Shown here: piece by piece, positions 9,055 to 16,447 of the stretch
Layout: every line of letters begins with the position of its first letter
How positions within the stretch are numbered: the first letter of the stretch is position 1
Origin: VGRW01 sp031396695
GTDB lineage: Bacteria > Myxococcota_A > UBA9160 > SZUA-336
Direction of reading: 5' to 3'
Length of the DNA stretch: 32,744 nucleotides
NCBI GenBank assembly: GCA_031396695.1
Contig: JANNLG010000074.1
Location: 1 to 32,744 of the forward strand
Program-made: the position numbers and the translations under genes
The notes under the pieces: generated by a model
Database searches by the model: none
What the model was told of the DNA's origin: nothing
What the model saw: the letters and a program-made list of their open reading frames with translations, nothing else

Positions 9055-9978
9055 TCACGCGCCCGCGTCCGCGACCTCGCCCGGGCCCGCCGCGCGACCT
9101 CGCGCCAGGTCGATGCTGTACAAGCCGACCGCGATCCAGACGCACGCGAACGCGAAGGCGCGAACGGGAGTGAAGGGCTCGCCGTAGACCAGCACCGCGA
9201 GCAAGAACGAGATCGTCGGTGACAGGTACTGGATGATGCCGAGGGTCGAGAACGAGAGCCGCTTCGCGGCGCTCGCGAACCAGATCAGCGGCAGCGCGGT
9301 CACGACGCCCGAAAGAACCAGCAGCGCGCTCGTGCGCGGATCGGCCGGGCCCAGGTGACCCGAGTCGGTGTCGCCGAGCACGAGCAGATAGCCCAGCGCG
9401 AGCGGCGTGAGCAGCGCCGTCTCGACCGTGAAGCCGGCCAGCGAGGACACCGGCGTGAGCTTGCGCACCAGTCCGTACGCGCCGAAGGTCGCGGCCAGCG
9501 CGAGCGGCAGCCAGGGCGTGGTGCCCGAGCCGATGCCGAGCACCAGCACGCCGAGGGTGACCACGCCGATCGCGATCCGCTGCAGCCCGCTCAAGCGCTC
9601 GCCGAGCAGCAGCACGCCGAGCGCCACGTTTACGAGCGGATTGATGTAGTAGCCGAAGCTCGCCTCGACCAGCCGCCCCACCGACACCGACCAGATGAAC
9701 AGGCCCCAGTTCGCGGCGATCAGGATTCCGCTCGCGAAGAGCGCGAGCCAGTTCCGGCGCGTGGCGAGCGCCGCGCGCAGCTCGTGGAAGCGGCCGAGCG
9801 CGGCTGTGAGAGCGAGCGTGAACAGGAGCGACCAGATGACGCGGTGCGCGAGGATTTCCGGCGGAGCGACGTTCGCGAGCGCCTTCCAGTACGCGGGCAG
9901 CACGCCCCAGAGCGTGAACGCACCCAGTGCGAAGCCCGCGCCCGCTAGCCCCAGATCGCGGGTTTCTTCGCGCGCCAC
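9055..9978 (-). CDS. rarD: RarD-like EamA-family permease
   Basis: 307-residue inner-membrane protein with ten predicted helices in two EamA repeats. Motifs typical of RarD include FTLWGVLPAYWK near the N-terminus, EILAHRVIWS, NWGLFIWSV, LVEASFGYYINPLVNV and IIQYLSPTISFLLAV. The length fits the family (about 290-310). RarD proteins are named for a weak chloramphenicol-related phenotype, and their transported substrate is not established. The only reasonable start is GTG 9978, which lies inside the upstream amidase gene (34-base overlap) with a GAGGCGG-like Shine-Dalgarno ahead of it, so translation is probably coupled to the amidase. Confidence 0.85.
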   Translation of the reverse strand: MAREETRDLGLAGAGFALGAFTLWGVLPAYWKALANVAPPEILAHRVIWSLLFTLALTAALGRFHELRAALATRRNWLALFASGILIAANWGLFIWSVSVGRLVEASFGYYINPLVNVALGVLLLGERLSGLQRIAIGVVTLGVLVLGIGSGTTPWLPLALAATFGAYGLVRKLTPVSSLAGFTVETALLTPLALGYLLVLGDTDSGHLGPADPRTSALLVLSGVVTALPLIWFASAAKRLSFSTLGIIQYLSPTISFLLAVLVYGEPFTPVRAFAFACVWIAVGLYSIDLARGRAAGPGEVADAGA

Positions 9979-11375
9979 GGCCGAGCCGCCTCGAGCTGGG
10001 CCGCGACACGGAAGAGCGTCGCCTCGTCGCCGAAGCGCGAAGCGAACTGCATGCCGATCGGCAGTCCTGAGTCGGACCACGCGAGCGGCACCGACATGGC
10101 CGGCTGACCGGTGAAGTTGAACGGCGGCGTGAACGGGAACGCCACCGACTGGCGCTTGCCGAGCTCGCGCGGCGCGAGCGCGACCGGATCGATGTGACCG
10201 ACCTTCGGCGGCGGAGTGCCCATGACCGGCGTCAGGTACAGGTCGTTCGTCTCGAAGAAGCCGAGGATTTCGTGCGTCATGCGGCGCAGGTCGCGCAACG
10301 CGCGCATCACCGCCTCGCCCGAGAGCTTGCGCCCGGAGCGGATGCCCGCCCAGGTGAGCGGCTCGAGCTCCTCCTCGCGCGGCTCGCGGCCGAGCTTCTC
10401 GACGGCCTCCGCGAGTCCGGCCGCTGCGCCCGCGGCGCCGAGCACGCCTTGCGTGCGATACAGCGCGCGGTAGTCGATGCCGAGTCCCTGCTCGCGCACG
10501 TCGTGGCCGAGCTCGACCAGCAGGCTGGCGGTGTCCTCGAGCGCGCGGCGCACCTCTGGATCGATCGGCCGCCCGCTCGGCGTTTCCGACGAGAACGCGA
10601 CGCGCAGTCGGCCCGGCGGCACGCGCAGCTCGTGCAGGTACGACTTCGGCCGCGCGGCCGCCGCGAACGGCATCGCGGGCTCCGGATGGCCGGTCGCGTC
10701 GAGCATCGCGGCGCTGTCGCGCACGCTGCGCGACACCACGTGACTCACGCCGAAGCCGAGCACGTTCGCGCCCACGTCGAGTCCGCCGGGATTGCGATCG
10801 CGCGTGACCTTCAGGCCGAACAGTCCGCAGCAGGCGGCGGGAATGCGAATCGAGCCGAGCCCGTCGCTCGCGTGTGCGAGCGGAAGGATTCCCGCCGCGA
10901 CCGCCGACGCCGCCCCGCCGCTCGAGCCGCCGGCGATGTGCTCGGGATTCCAGGGGTTGCGACACGGTCCGAGCAGTCGCGACTCGGTCGTGCCGGTGAT
11001 GCCGAGCTCGGGCGTGTTGGTCTTGCCCAGAATCACGAGCCCGGCGGCGCGCTGGCGCTTCACCAGCTCGCTGTCTTCCGTCGACACCTGGTCGCGCGTG
11101 AAGACGCTGCCGTCGGTCATCGGCATGCCGGCGACCTGCATGCGCAGATCCTTGATCAGGAAGGGCACGCCGCGGAACGGGCCATCGGGTAGCGCTCCGC
11201 GCGAAGCACGCCGAGCTTCCTCATAGGCCTTGTAGACCACGGCGTTCAACACCGGGTTGTGGCGTTCGATGCGCGCAATCGCTTCTTCGACGAGCTCCGC
11301 CGGAGAGACTTCGCCCTTGCGCACGAGCTCCGCCAGACCCAGCCCGTCGTACTCGCTGTACTCGGTGAACGCCAC
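9945..11375 (-). CDS. Amidase-signature-family amidase
   Basis: 476-residue amidohydrolase of the amidase signature family (relatives include GatA, FAAH and bacterial amidases), predicted cytoplasmic. The Ser-cisSer-Lys triad is visible: Lys75 in VPFLIKDLR, Ser151 in AGGSSGGAAS and Ser175 in GLGSIRIPA. The 24-residue spacing between the two serines matches the family. The LGIT plus TESRLLGPCRNPWNP block before the GGSSGG is typical of stand-alone amidases, and no gatB or gatC is nearby, so a role as the glutamyl-tRNA amidotransferase subunit is unlikely. The GTG start at 11375 is preceded by a perfect AAGGAGG at 11389-11383, seven bases upstream, unlike most genes here. It heads a unit with the RarD-like permease and perhaps the large membrane protein. 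Confidence 0.88.
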   Translation of the reverse strand: MAFTEYSEYDGLGLAELVRKGEVSPAELVEEAIARIERHNPVLNAVVYKAYEEARRASRGALPDGPFRGVPFLIKDLRMQVAGMPMTDGSVFTRDQVSTEDSELVKRQRAAGLVILGKTNTPELGITGTTESRLLGPCRNPWNPEHIAGGSSGGAASAVAAGILPLAHASDGLGSIRIPAACCGLFGLKVTRDRNPGGLDVGANVLGFGVSHVVSRSVRDSAAMLDATGHPEPAMPFAAAARPKSYLHELRVPPGRLRVAFSSETPSGRPIDPEVRRALEDTASLLVELGHDVREQGLGIDYRALYRTQGVLGAAGAAAGLAEAVEKLGREPREEELEPLTWAGIRSGRKLSGEAVMRALRDLRRMTHEILGFFETNDLYLTPVMGTPPPKVGHIDPVALAPRELGKRQSVAFPFTPPFNFTGQPAMSVPLAWSDSGLPIGMQFASRFGDEATLFRVAAQLEAARPWRAKKPAIWG

Positions 11376-11408
11376 GCGTGTGCCTCCTTCGGGTATTGTA
11401 CGCCGATG
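11373..11408. promoter_or_regulatory. Divergent promoter with overlapping, symmetric -10 boxes
   Basis: The seven bases TATTGTA at 11394-11400 hold a -10-like TATTGT on the plus strand (11394-11399, 6 bases before the reductase ATG at 11406). They also hold TACAAT on the minus strand (11400-11395) for the amidase, whose GTG is at 11375. The minus side has a strong AAGGAGG (11389-11383); the plus side has no Shine-Dalgarno and looks leaderless. Only 30 bases separate the two start codons. Confidence 0.6.
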
Positions 11409-12434
11409 AGCAAGCAGAATCGCCAGTGGCTGTTGCGCGCGCGTCCGTCGGGAATGGTGAAGGAGAGCGACTTCGAGTTCCGCGAGTCGCCCGCGGCGCC
11501 GCTCAAGGACGGCGAAGCGCTCGTGCGCGTGTTGTACCTGTCGTTCGATCCGGCCATGCGCGGCTGGATGGAGGATCGCCCGAGCTACATTCCGCCCGTG
11601 CAGATCGGCGAGGTCATGCGCGCGGGCTCGGTGGGCCAGGTGGTCGAATCGCGCAGTCCCGACTACCAGGTCGGCGATTTCCTGCAGGGCACGTTCGGCT
11701 GGCAGGACTACGCCGTGGTCGCGCGCGGCGGCATCCTGCCGGCGTCGAAGCTGCCGAAGGGCGTGCCGCTCACCTGGCCGCTCGGCGTGTGCGGAATCAC
11801 CGGTCTGACCGCGTACTTCGGGCTGCTCGATCTGGGCAAGCCCAAGGCCGGCGAGACCGTCGTCGTCTCGGGCGCCGCGGGAGCGACCGGCTCGATCGCG
11901 GGACAGATCGCGAAGCTCCAAGGCTGCCGCGTGATCGGCATTGCGGGCGGCACCGAAAAGTGTCGCTGGCTGACCGAACAGGCGCACTTCGACGCCGCCA
12001 TCGACTACAAATCCGAGAACGTCGCGCAGCGCCTGCGCGAGCTGTGCCCCAAGGGCATCGACGTGTATTTCGACAACGTCGGCGGCGAGATCCTCGACGC
12101 CGCGCTCGCCAATCTGGCGCAGCGCGCGCGCATCGTGCAGTGCGGCGGCATCTCGGGCTACAACGAGGCCACGCCTCCGCCCGGCCCGCGCAACCTGATG
12201 AACCTGGTGATCACGCGCTCGCGCATGGAAGGCTTCATCGTGATCGACTACATCCCGCGCTTCGCAGAAGCTGCGGCGCAGCTCGCGCAGTGGGTGTTGG
12301 CCGGCAAGATCGCGCACGCGGAGGACATCCAGAGCGGTTTGGAGAATGCGCCGAAGACGTTCCTGCGGCTGTTCGAAGGGAAGAATCTCGGCAAGCAGCT
12401 CTTGAAAGTCGCCGATCCTCCGATCGCGAGCTGA
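11406..12434 (+). CDS. Zinc-less NAD(P)H-dependent medium-chain reductase (CurA/prostaglandin-reductase type)
   Basis: 342-residue medium-chain dehydrogenase/reductase that probably reduces the C=C bond of alpha,beta-unsaturated ketones or aldehydes with NADPH. The N-terminal segment NRQWLLRARPSG followed by YLSFDPAMRGWM is characteristic of the curcumin reductase CurA, leukotriene B4 dehydrogenase and YncB group. The Rossmann nucleotide loop is SGAAGATGSIAGQIAK (AAGATG at 157-162). Catalytic-zinc cysteines of alcohol dehydrogenases are absent. The C-terminal GFIVIDYIPRFAEA block also fits. ATG 11406 is chosen because the family begins here and a -10-like box ends 6 bases upstream; a longer frame upstream is only the antisense of the amidase gene. 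A GC hairpin follows the gene (12493-12514). Confidence 0.88.
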   Translation: MSKQNRQWLLRARPSGMVKESDFEFRESPAAPLKDGEALVRVLYLSFDPAMRGWMEDRPSYIPPVQIGEVMRAGSVGQVVESRSPDYQVGDFLQGTFGWQDYAVVARGGILPASKLPKGVPLTWPLGVCGITGLTAYFGLLDLGKPKAGETVVVSGAAGATGSIAGQIAKLQGCRVIGIAGGTEKCRWLTEQAHFDAAIDYKSENVAQRLRELCPKGIDVYFDNVGGEILDAALANLAQRARIVQCGGISGYNEATPPPGPRNLMNLVITRSRMEGFIVIDYIPRFAEAAAQLAQWVLAGKIAHAEDIQSGLENAPKTFLRLFEGKNLGKQLLKVADPPIAS

Positions 12435-12492
12435 CCTGAGCGTGGAGCTGCAAGCGAAGCGCGCAGCGAGGCGCAGCCGAGCGAAGGCGGGT

Positions 12493-12514
12493 GGCGCGCG
12501 GCCGCCCGCGCGCC
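12493..12514 (+). other. Perfect 9-bp GC hairpin just before the next start codon
   Basis: GGCGCGCGG, a 4-base loop, then CCGCGCGCC. It ends 7 bases before the GTG at 12522 and lies 58 bases after the reductase stop. There is no T run, so it is not a classical terminator; it could be an attenuating or mRNA-stabilising structure between the two genes. Confidence 0.5.
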
Positions 12515-12521
12515 GGGCCCC

Positions 12522-13274
12522 GTGAGAACGGACGTTCTGCTGATCCCGTTCGGCGCGACGTTTCGCGAGCTGCGCGACGGCGCGCGCCGCGCGGAGGAGG
12601 CCGGCTACGACGGCGTCTGGCTCTGGGACCACCTGCGCGGCGGCGGCGAGGCGGGTCCCGCGCCGGTGCCCGAGTGCTGGACCGTGCTGTCCGCGCTCGC
12701 GGAAGCGACCTCGCGCGTGACGCTCGGGCCATTGGTGCTGAACGTCGCGAATCGCCACCCGGGCGTGCTCGCAAACATGGCGGCGACGCTGCAGGAGGCG
12801 AGCGGCGGACGGCTCCTGCTCGGGCTCGGTGCTGGAGGCAGCCGCGCGACGCCGTACGCGGACGAGCAGCTCGCGCTCGGACGGGCCGTCGGAACCGACA
12901 CCGAACGGCGTCGCGAGCTCGAGGCGGCGATCCAGCAGATCCGCGCGCTCTGGTCCGGGGATCCGCCGGGATTCCTGCGCCCCTCTCCTGCCCCGCCGAT
13001 CATCGTCGGCGGGTTCGGTCCGCGCATGGCCGAGCTCGCGGGACGACTGGCCGACGGCTTCAACGCCCCCGCGGGTCACCCGCAGTTTCTCGAGTTGGTC
13101 ACGCTCGCGCGCCGCGCGCACGCCGAGTCCGGGCGCACGACGCCGTTTCAGATCAGCGCATTCGGCGGGTTTCCCGGCACCGAAGCCGGACGCAAGCGGC
13201 TGACGGGGCTTGGCGTCGAGCGGCTGATCCTGCTCGTGCAGCCGCCGTTCGCCGGGCTCCGCGCGCGCGCCTAG
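12522..13274 (+). CDS. Luciferase-like (LLM class) flavin- or F420-dependent oxidoreductase
   Basis: 250-residue (beta/alpha)8 oxidoreductase of the bacterial luciferase-like superfamily. Signature parts: RRAEEAGYDGVWLWDHL near residues 22-38, VTLGPLVLNVANRHPGVLANMAATLQE in the middle (active-site region) and GRLLLGLGAGGS after it, then PPIIVGGFGPRMAELAG near 160. The family uses FMNH2 or coenzyme F420; the short length and these motifs resemble F420-type members, but the cofactor cannot be settled here and no F420 biosynthesis gene is in the window. GTG 12522 lacks a Shine-Dalgarno and follows a stable hairpin. The stop overlaps the stop of the convergent gene in a shared CTAG (13271-13274). 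Confidence 0.78.
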   Translation: MRTDVLLIPFGATFRELRDGARRAEEAGYDGVWLWDHLRGGGEAGPAPVPECWTVLSALAEATSRVTLGPLVLNVANRHPGVLANMAATLQEASGGRLLLGLGAGGSRATPYADEQLALGRAVGTDTERRRELEAAIQQIRALWSGDPPGFLRPSPAPPIIVGGFGPRMAELAGRLADGFNAPAGHPQFLELVTLARRAHAESGRTTPFQISAFGGFPGTEAGRKRLTGLGVERLILLVQPPFAGLRARA

Positions 13275-13897
13275 AACGCGTCGCGCCGGCACACGATTTC
13301 GCGGAGCTCTTCCTCCGCGAGGACGCGAGGCGTCACGCTGGGCTCAGCAGTGCGCGCGTCGAAGAAGGGCGACGCTTTCTGGTCGCCGCGCAGGCGAGCG
13401 AGCAGCACGAGTCTGGCGAAGCGCCCGATCGACCGCAGCTCACCGCTCGCGCGCAGCCGCCGCCCTTCCGCGTCGGGTTTGGCGGCCTTGACGTTCACGT
13501 GTCCGCGCACCGGACCGAGCGCCGCGTCGCGGCTCGCGGCGTCGAAGCCGAGGCAGATCAACCCGACGAACGGAAGCTCGCGCGTGATCGCGGTGTTGCC
13601 GACCGGGCTCTTGCAGCAGTCGGCGTACCAGCGCAAGAGGCCCCTTGGCGTGAGGCGCATCGCTGCGAGTCGCTCGCGCCCCTGCGTGAACGCCACGCGC
13701 GCAGGCGAGGTCTGGAAGATGTCGGTGCCGCCGCGCGGATCGAGGATTTCACCCGCGCGCCCCAAGAAGTGCGCGAACGACTGACAGTCGCCGCAGTAGC
13801 AGGTCACGCGGTTGCCGCGCGACGGCGAGACTCCGCGCACGGCGCCGCGCAGCGTTCCGCACGAGCAGCGAATCGGCAGGTCGGTCGGCATCGGCAT
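13271..13897 (-). CDS. Small Cys-rich protein resembling DUF6151/GFA-type zinc proteins
   Basis: 208 residues. The N-terminal RCSCGTLRG, the CYCGDCQSFAHFLG segment and a later ADCCKSPVGN place paired cysteines as in glutathione-dependent formaldehyde-activating (GFA)-fold proteins, so a zinc site is likely. GGTDIFQTSPARV after the second pair is typical of the family I know as DUF6151. No enzymatic role is established for it. The ATG at 13897 shares one base with the stop of the upstream cyclase-TPR gene (TGATG), a coupling arrangement, so the two proteins are probably made together. Confidence 0.7.
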   Translation of the reverse strand: MPMPTDLPIRCSCGTLRGAVRGVSPSRGNRVTCYCGDCQSFAHFLGRAGEILDPRGGTDIFQTSPARVAFTQGRERLAAMRLTPRGLLRWYADCCKSPVGNTAITRELPFVGLICLGFDAASRDAALGPVRGHVNVKAAKPDAEGRRLRASGELRSIGRFARLVLLARLRGDQKASPFFDARTAEPSVTPRVLAEEELREIVCRRDAF

Positions 13898-15621
13898 CAC
13901 TCCCGCAGTCCGAGCTTTCGAAAGTTCTCGACCAGCAGCTCGCGGCCGGTCGGAACGCGCGGAATCCGCGCAATGCTGAAGTCCGGATACAGGCGCAGCA
14001 CCTCCGCAAGGGCCGCGCGCGCTTGGTTCATCTCGCCGAGGCTCGCGTGGATCGACGCCAACTGCATGTGCGCGCCGAAGAAGTCCGGATTGTCGGCCAC
14101 GCACTCGCGGTGTTTCGCGAGCGCCTCGTCGGTACGCCCGAGGCGCCTGTAGCTGAGGCCGAGCTGGAACAGGTGCATGTAACGCTGCGCGGGATCGAGG
14201 CGCGTCAGGTCCTTGAGTATCGGGATCGCCTCCTCGTTCCGGCTCACGTGGATCAGCAGCGTGGCGAAGTCGAGCCGGAGTGCGGCGTCGCCCGGCGCCA
14301 GCTCGAGCGCTCGCTGCGCGGGCGCGAGCGCGGTTTCGCGCTCGCCGCGCATCGCGAGCAGCAGCCCGAGCACCATGTGCGCACGCGCTTCCTCGGGATC
14401 CAGCTCGAGAGCGCGGCGAACGTGGTCGAAGCCGCGCTCGAGATGCGGCTCGTCCTGCAGACCCAGGAGGTGAAGGAATTGCTCGCAGCGCGCGAGCTCG
14501 GCCCAGCCGAGCGCGAGCTCGGGATCGAGTCCGACGCAGCGTGAGAGCAGCTCGCGACTCGCAGGTCCGGACTCGTGCGTGAATCGGTCCAGCAGCGCAC
14601 GCCCTCGCACCAGCAGCTCCCATGCTTCGGGCCGCACGGCTCGCTCGCGCGGCGTGTGCTCGATGCCGGCGCCGAGCACGCGCTTCAAACCGGCCACCAC
14701 GCCGCCCACGACTTCGTCCTGCAGAGCGAACACGTCGCCGAGCTCGCGGTCGTAGCGCTCGGACCAGAGCTCCCGCCCGCTCCGCGCATCGGTGAGTCGG
14801 GCGGTGATGCGCACGCGCGAGCCGGCGCGGCGCACGCTGCCCTCGACCACGTGGCGGACGCCGAGCTCGCCACCGAGCTCGCGCGCAGCGACGCTTCGTC
14901 CCTTGTAGGAGAACGACGTGCCACGTCCGATCACGAACAGCTCGGGTAGACGCGCGAGCTCTGTGATCAGATCCTCGCTCATCCCGTCGGCGAAATACTC
15001 CTGCTCGGCGTCGCCGCTCACGTTCGCGAACGGCAGCACGACGAGCGACGGCCGGTCGGGAGGCTCGAGGATCGCGGGTTTCGAAACTGTCGTCGCGACG
15101 CCCCCGAGTCGGAGGACGTGCACGGGCCGCGGAAAATTCCTGAGGTTCTGCTCGCCGATGTCGTGAAACGGCAGGTCGAGGCGATTGCGAACGTTGTCGT
15201 GGATGGTCGCAGAAACGCAGATCCCGCCCGGCTCCGCGAGCGCTTGCAAGCGCGCGGCGACGTTCACGCCATCGCCGTAGATCCGCTCGCCCTCGACGGC
15301 GACGTCACCGAGATGCAACCCGATGCGGAACTGGAGGCGTCGGGACTCCGGCAGCGCGACCACGCGCTCGCGCAGCGAGCGCTGTGCCTCCACGCTGCAG
15401 CGCACGGCGTCGACTGCGGACGGAAACTCGGCGAGCAGATTGTCGCCCACCGCGTCGACCACGCGACCGCGGTGTCGGGAGACGCTTGCCGAGATCACCC
15501 CGCGCGCCTCCGAGAGCGAGCGAACCGTCGCGGCCTCGTCGTCCGCGAGCAGCCGCGTGTAGCCCTCTCCTTCCGCGGAGAGGATCGCAGCGAGGCGGTG
15601 GTGGAGATCAGGCTCAGACAC
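13897..15621 (-). CDS. Class III nucleotide cyclase domain + TolB-like domain + TPR protein
   Basis: 574 residues. Residues 10-165 form a class III adenylate/guanylate cyclase homology domain: LAAILSAEGEGYTRLL, AVGDNLLAEF (metal Asp60), FRIGLHLGDV and YGDGVNVAARLQALAEPGG. Residues 190-330 form a TolB/FlgO-like N-terminal domain (VLPFANVSGDAEQEYFADG and ARELGGELGVRHVVEGSVRR). The rest is TPR helices (LDPEEARAHMVLGLL, LELAPGDAALRLDFATLL, ARAALAEVLRLYPDFS). No transmembrane segment is obvious. The first metal-binding Asp of the family is Glu17 here, so cyclase activity may be altered or absent. The GTG start at 15621 sits 8 bases after TAGAAT. It is followed by a coupled small zinc-type gene. 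Confidence 0.85.
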   Translation of the reverse strand: MSEPDLHHRLAAILSAEGEGYTRLLADDEAATVRSLSEARGVISASVSRHRGRVVDAVGDNLLAEFPSAVDAVRCSVEAQRSLRERVVALPESRRLQFRIGLHLGDVAVEGERIYGDGVNVAARLQALAEPGGICVSATIHDNVRNRLDLPFHDIGEQNLRNFPRPVHVLRLGGVATTVSKPAILEPPDRPSLVVLPFANVSGDAEQEYFADGMSEDLITELARLPELFVIGRGTSFSYKGRSVAARELGGELGVRHVVEGSVRRAGSRVRITARLTDARSGRELWSERYDRELGDVFALQDEVVGGVVAGLKRVLGAGIEHTPRERAVRPEAWELLVRGRALLDRFTHESGPASRELLSRCVGLDPELALGWAELARCEQFLHLLGLQDEPHLERGFDHVRRALELDPEEARAHMVLGLLLAMRGERETALAPAQRALELAPGDAALRLDFATLLIHVSRNEEAIPILKDLTRLDPAQRYMHLFQLGLSYRRLGRTDEALAKHRECVADNPDFFGAHMQLASIHASLGEMNQARAALAEVLRLYPDFSIARIPRVPTGRELLVENFRKLGLRE

Positions 15622-15635
15622 TTCCAGGAATTCTA
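15619..15635 (-). promoter_or_regulatory. -10 box TAGAAT, 8 bases before a GTG (leaderless layout)
   Basis: On the minus strand TAGAAT (15635-15630) is followed by 8 bases and the GTG start at 15621. Only a weak GGAA lies between. The 52 bases upstream, back to the MddA-like gene's stop, show no clear -35. Confidence 0.55.
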
Positions 15636-15685
15636 CCGCTCCGCCGCCCGCGCCATCGGACCTCTTTCGGAGTCAGCCGCACTCG

Positions 15686-15700
15686 GCTCAGGATGACGAA
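15686..15700 (-). repeat. Fragment like the widespread TTCGTCATCCTGAGC interspersed repeat
   Basis: The minus strand reads TTCGTCATCCTGAGC at the end of the MddA-like gene, and the TGA inside it is that gene's stop codon. Similar short motifs occur as interspersed repeats in many bacterial genomes. Only this one copy is seen in the window, so the label is tentative. Confidence 0.3.
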
Positions 15701-16446
15701 GAGCCCCGCCCTCGGCCGATGCGCGGCAGCAACGCGGGTGTGTGCGCGCGCCAGCTCCTGTACGGCTCGCCGAGCTGTTCGGCGAGATCGCGCTCCTCGA
15801 GCGGCACCGCCACCAGGATGTACGCGGTCATCGCGCTCGCGAAGAGCAGGTGCCCGACGCTGAACGTGGGCGCCACCCAGAAGACGATGATCCAGCCGAC
15901 GTAGATGGGGTGGCGGACGAGCTTGTAGGCCCCGCGTGTCATGAAGGGAAGCTCGGCATAGGGGCGGCCCGCCGCGCGCAGAAAGACCTGGCGCAACCCG
16001 AACAAGTCGAAGTGGTCGATCAGGAAGGTCGCGTACAGGACGATCGCGTAGCCGAGCAGGTAGATGGCCAGCAGCGCGCCGCGCGCGACCTCGCCCTCGA
16101 GCTCGAAGATGGCCGTCGGCAGCGGACGCCACAGCCAGAACAACACGATCAAGGCAAGGCTCGACACGAGCACGTAGCTCGAGCGCTCGATCGAGCGCGG
16201 CACCACGCGCGTGAAGCCGCGCTTCCACCCCTGGCGCGCCATCACGCTGTGCTGCAGAGCGAAGACCAGCAGCAGCACCGCGTTCACGAGCAGAGCCGAG
16301 CCGACAGGCCCGGCCGCACCGGAGTCGATCGACTTCGGCACGGCGAAGTTCCCGAGGAAGCCGATCAGGTAGAGGAAAGTGGCGAAGAAGATCGCGTAGC
16401 AGAGGACCCCGTAGACCAGCGCGCCGATCCTGCGGACCGATTCCAT
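15688..16446 (-). CDS. mddA: NnrU/isoprenylcysteine-methyltransferase-like membrane protein, probable methanethiol S-methyltransferase
   Basis: 252-residue integral membrane protein with about six helices. The pattern SIDSGAAGPVGSALLVNAVLLLVFALQHSVMAR, RSSYVLVSSLALIVLFWLWRPLP, HFDLFGLRQVF and RHPIYVGWIIVFWVAPTFSVGHLLFA fits, from memory, the MddA methyltransferases, which convert methanethiol to dimethyl sulfide with SAM. More broadly it belongs to the NnrU/ICMT-like fold; the RHPIYVG motif and the following EERDLAEQLGEPYR are the cofactor-binding and C-terminal signatures. An alternative is a protein or lipid methyltransferase of the same fold. It starts one base after the esterase stop codon, so the two genes form an operon. 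Its C-terminal Ser tail and stop lie in a repeat-like sequence (15686-15700). Confidence 0.72.
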   Translation of the reverse strand: MESVRRIGALVYGVLCYAIFFATFLYLIGFLGNFAVPKSIDSGAAGPVGSALLVNAVLLLVFALQHSVMARQGWKRGFTRVVPRSIERSSYVLVSSLALIVLFWLWRPLPTAIFELEGEVARGALLAIYLLGYAIVLYATFLIDHFDLFGLRQVFLRAAGRPYAELPFMTRGAYKLVRHPIYVGWIIVFWVAPTFSVGHLLFASAMTAYILVAVPLEERDLAEQLGEPYRSWRAHTPALLPRIGRGRGSSSS

Positions 16447-16447
16447 G

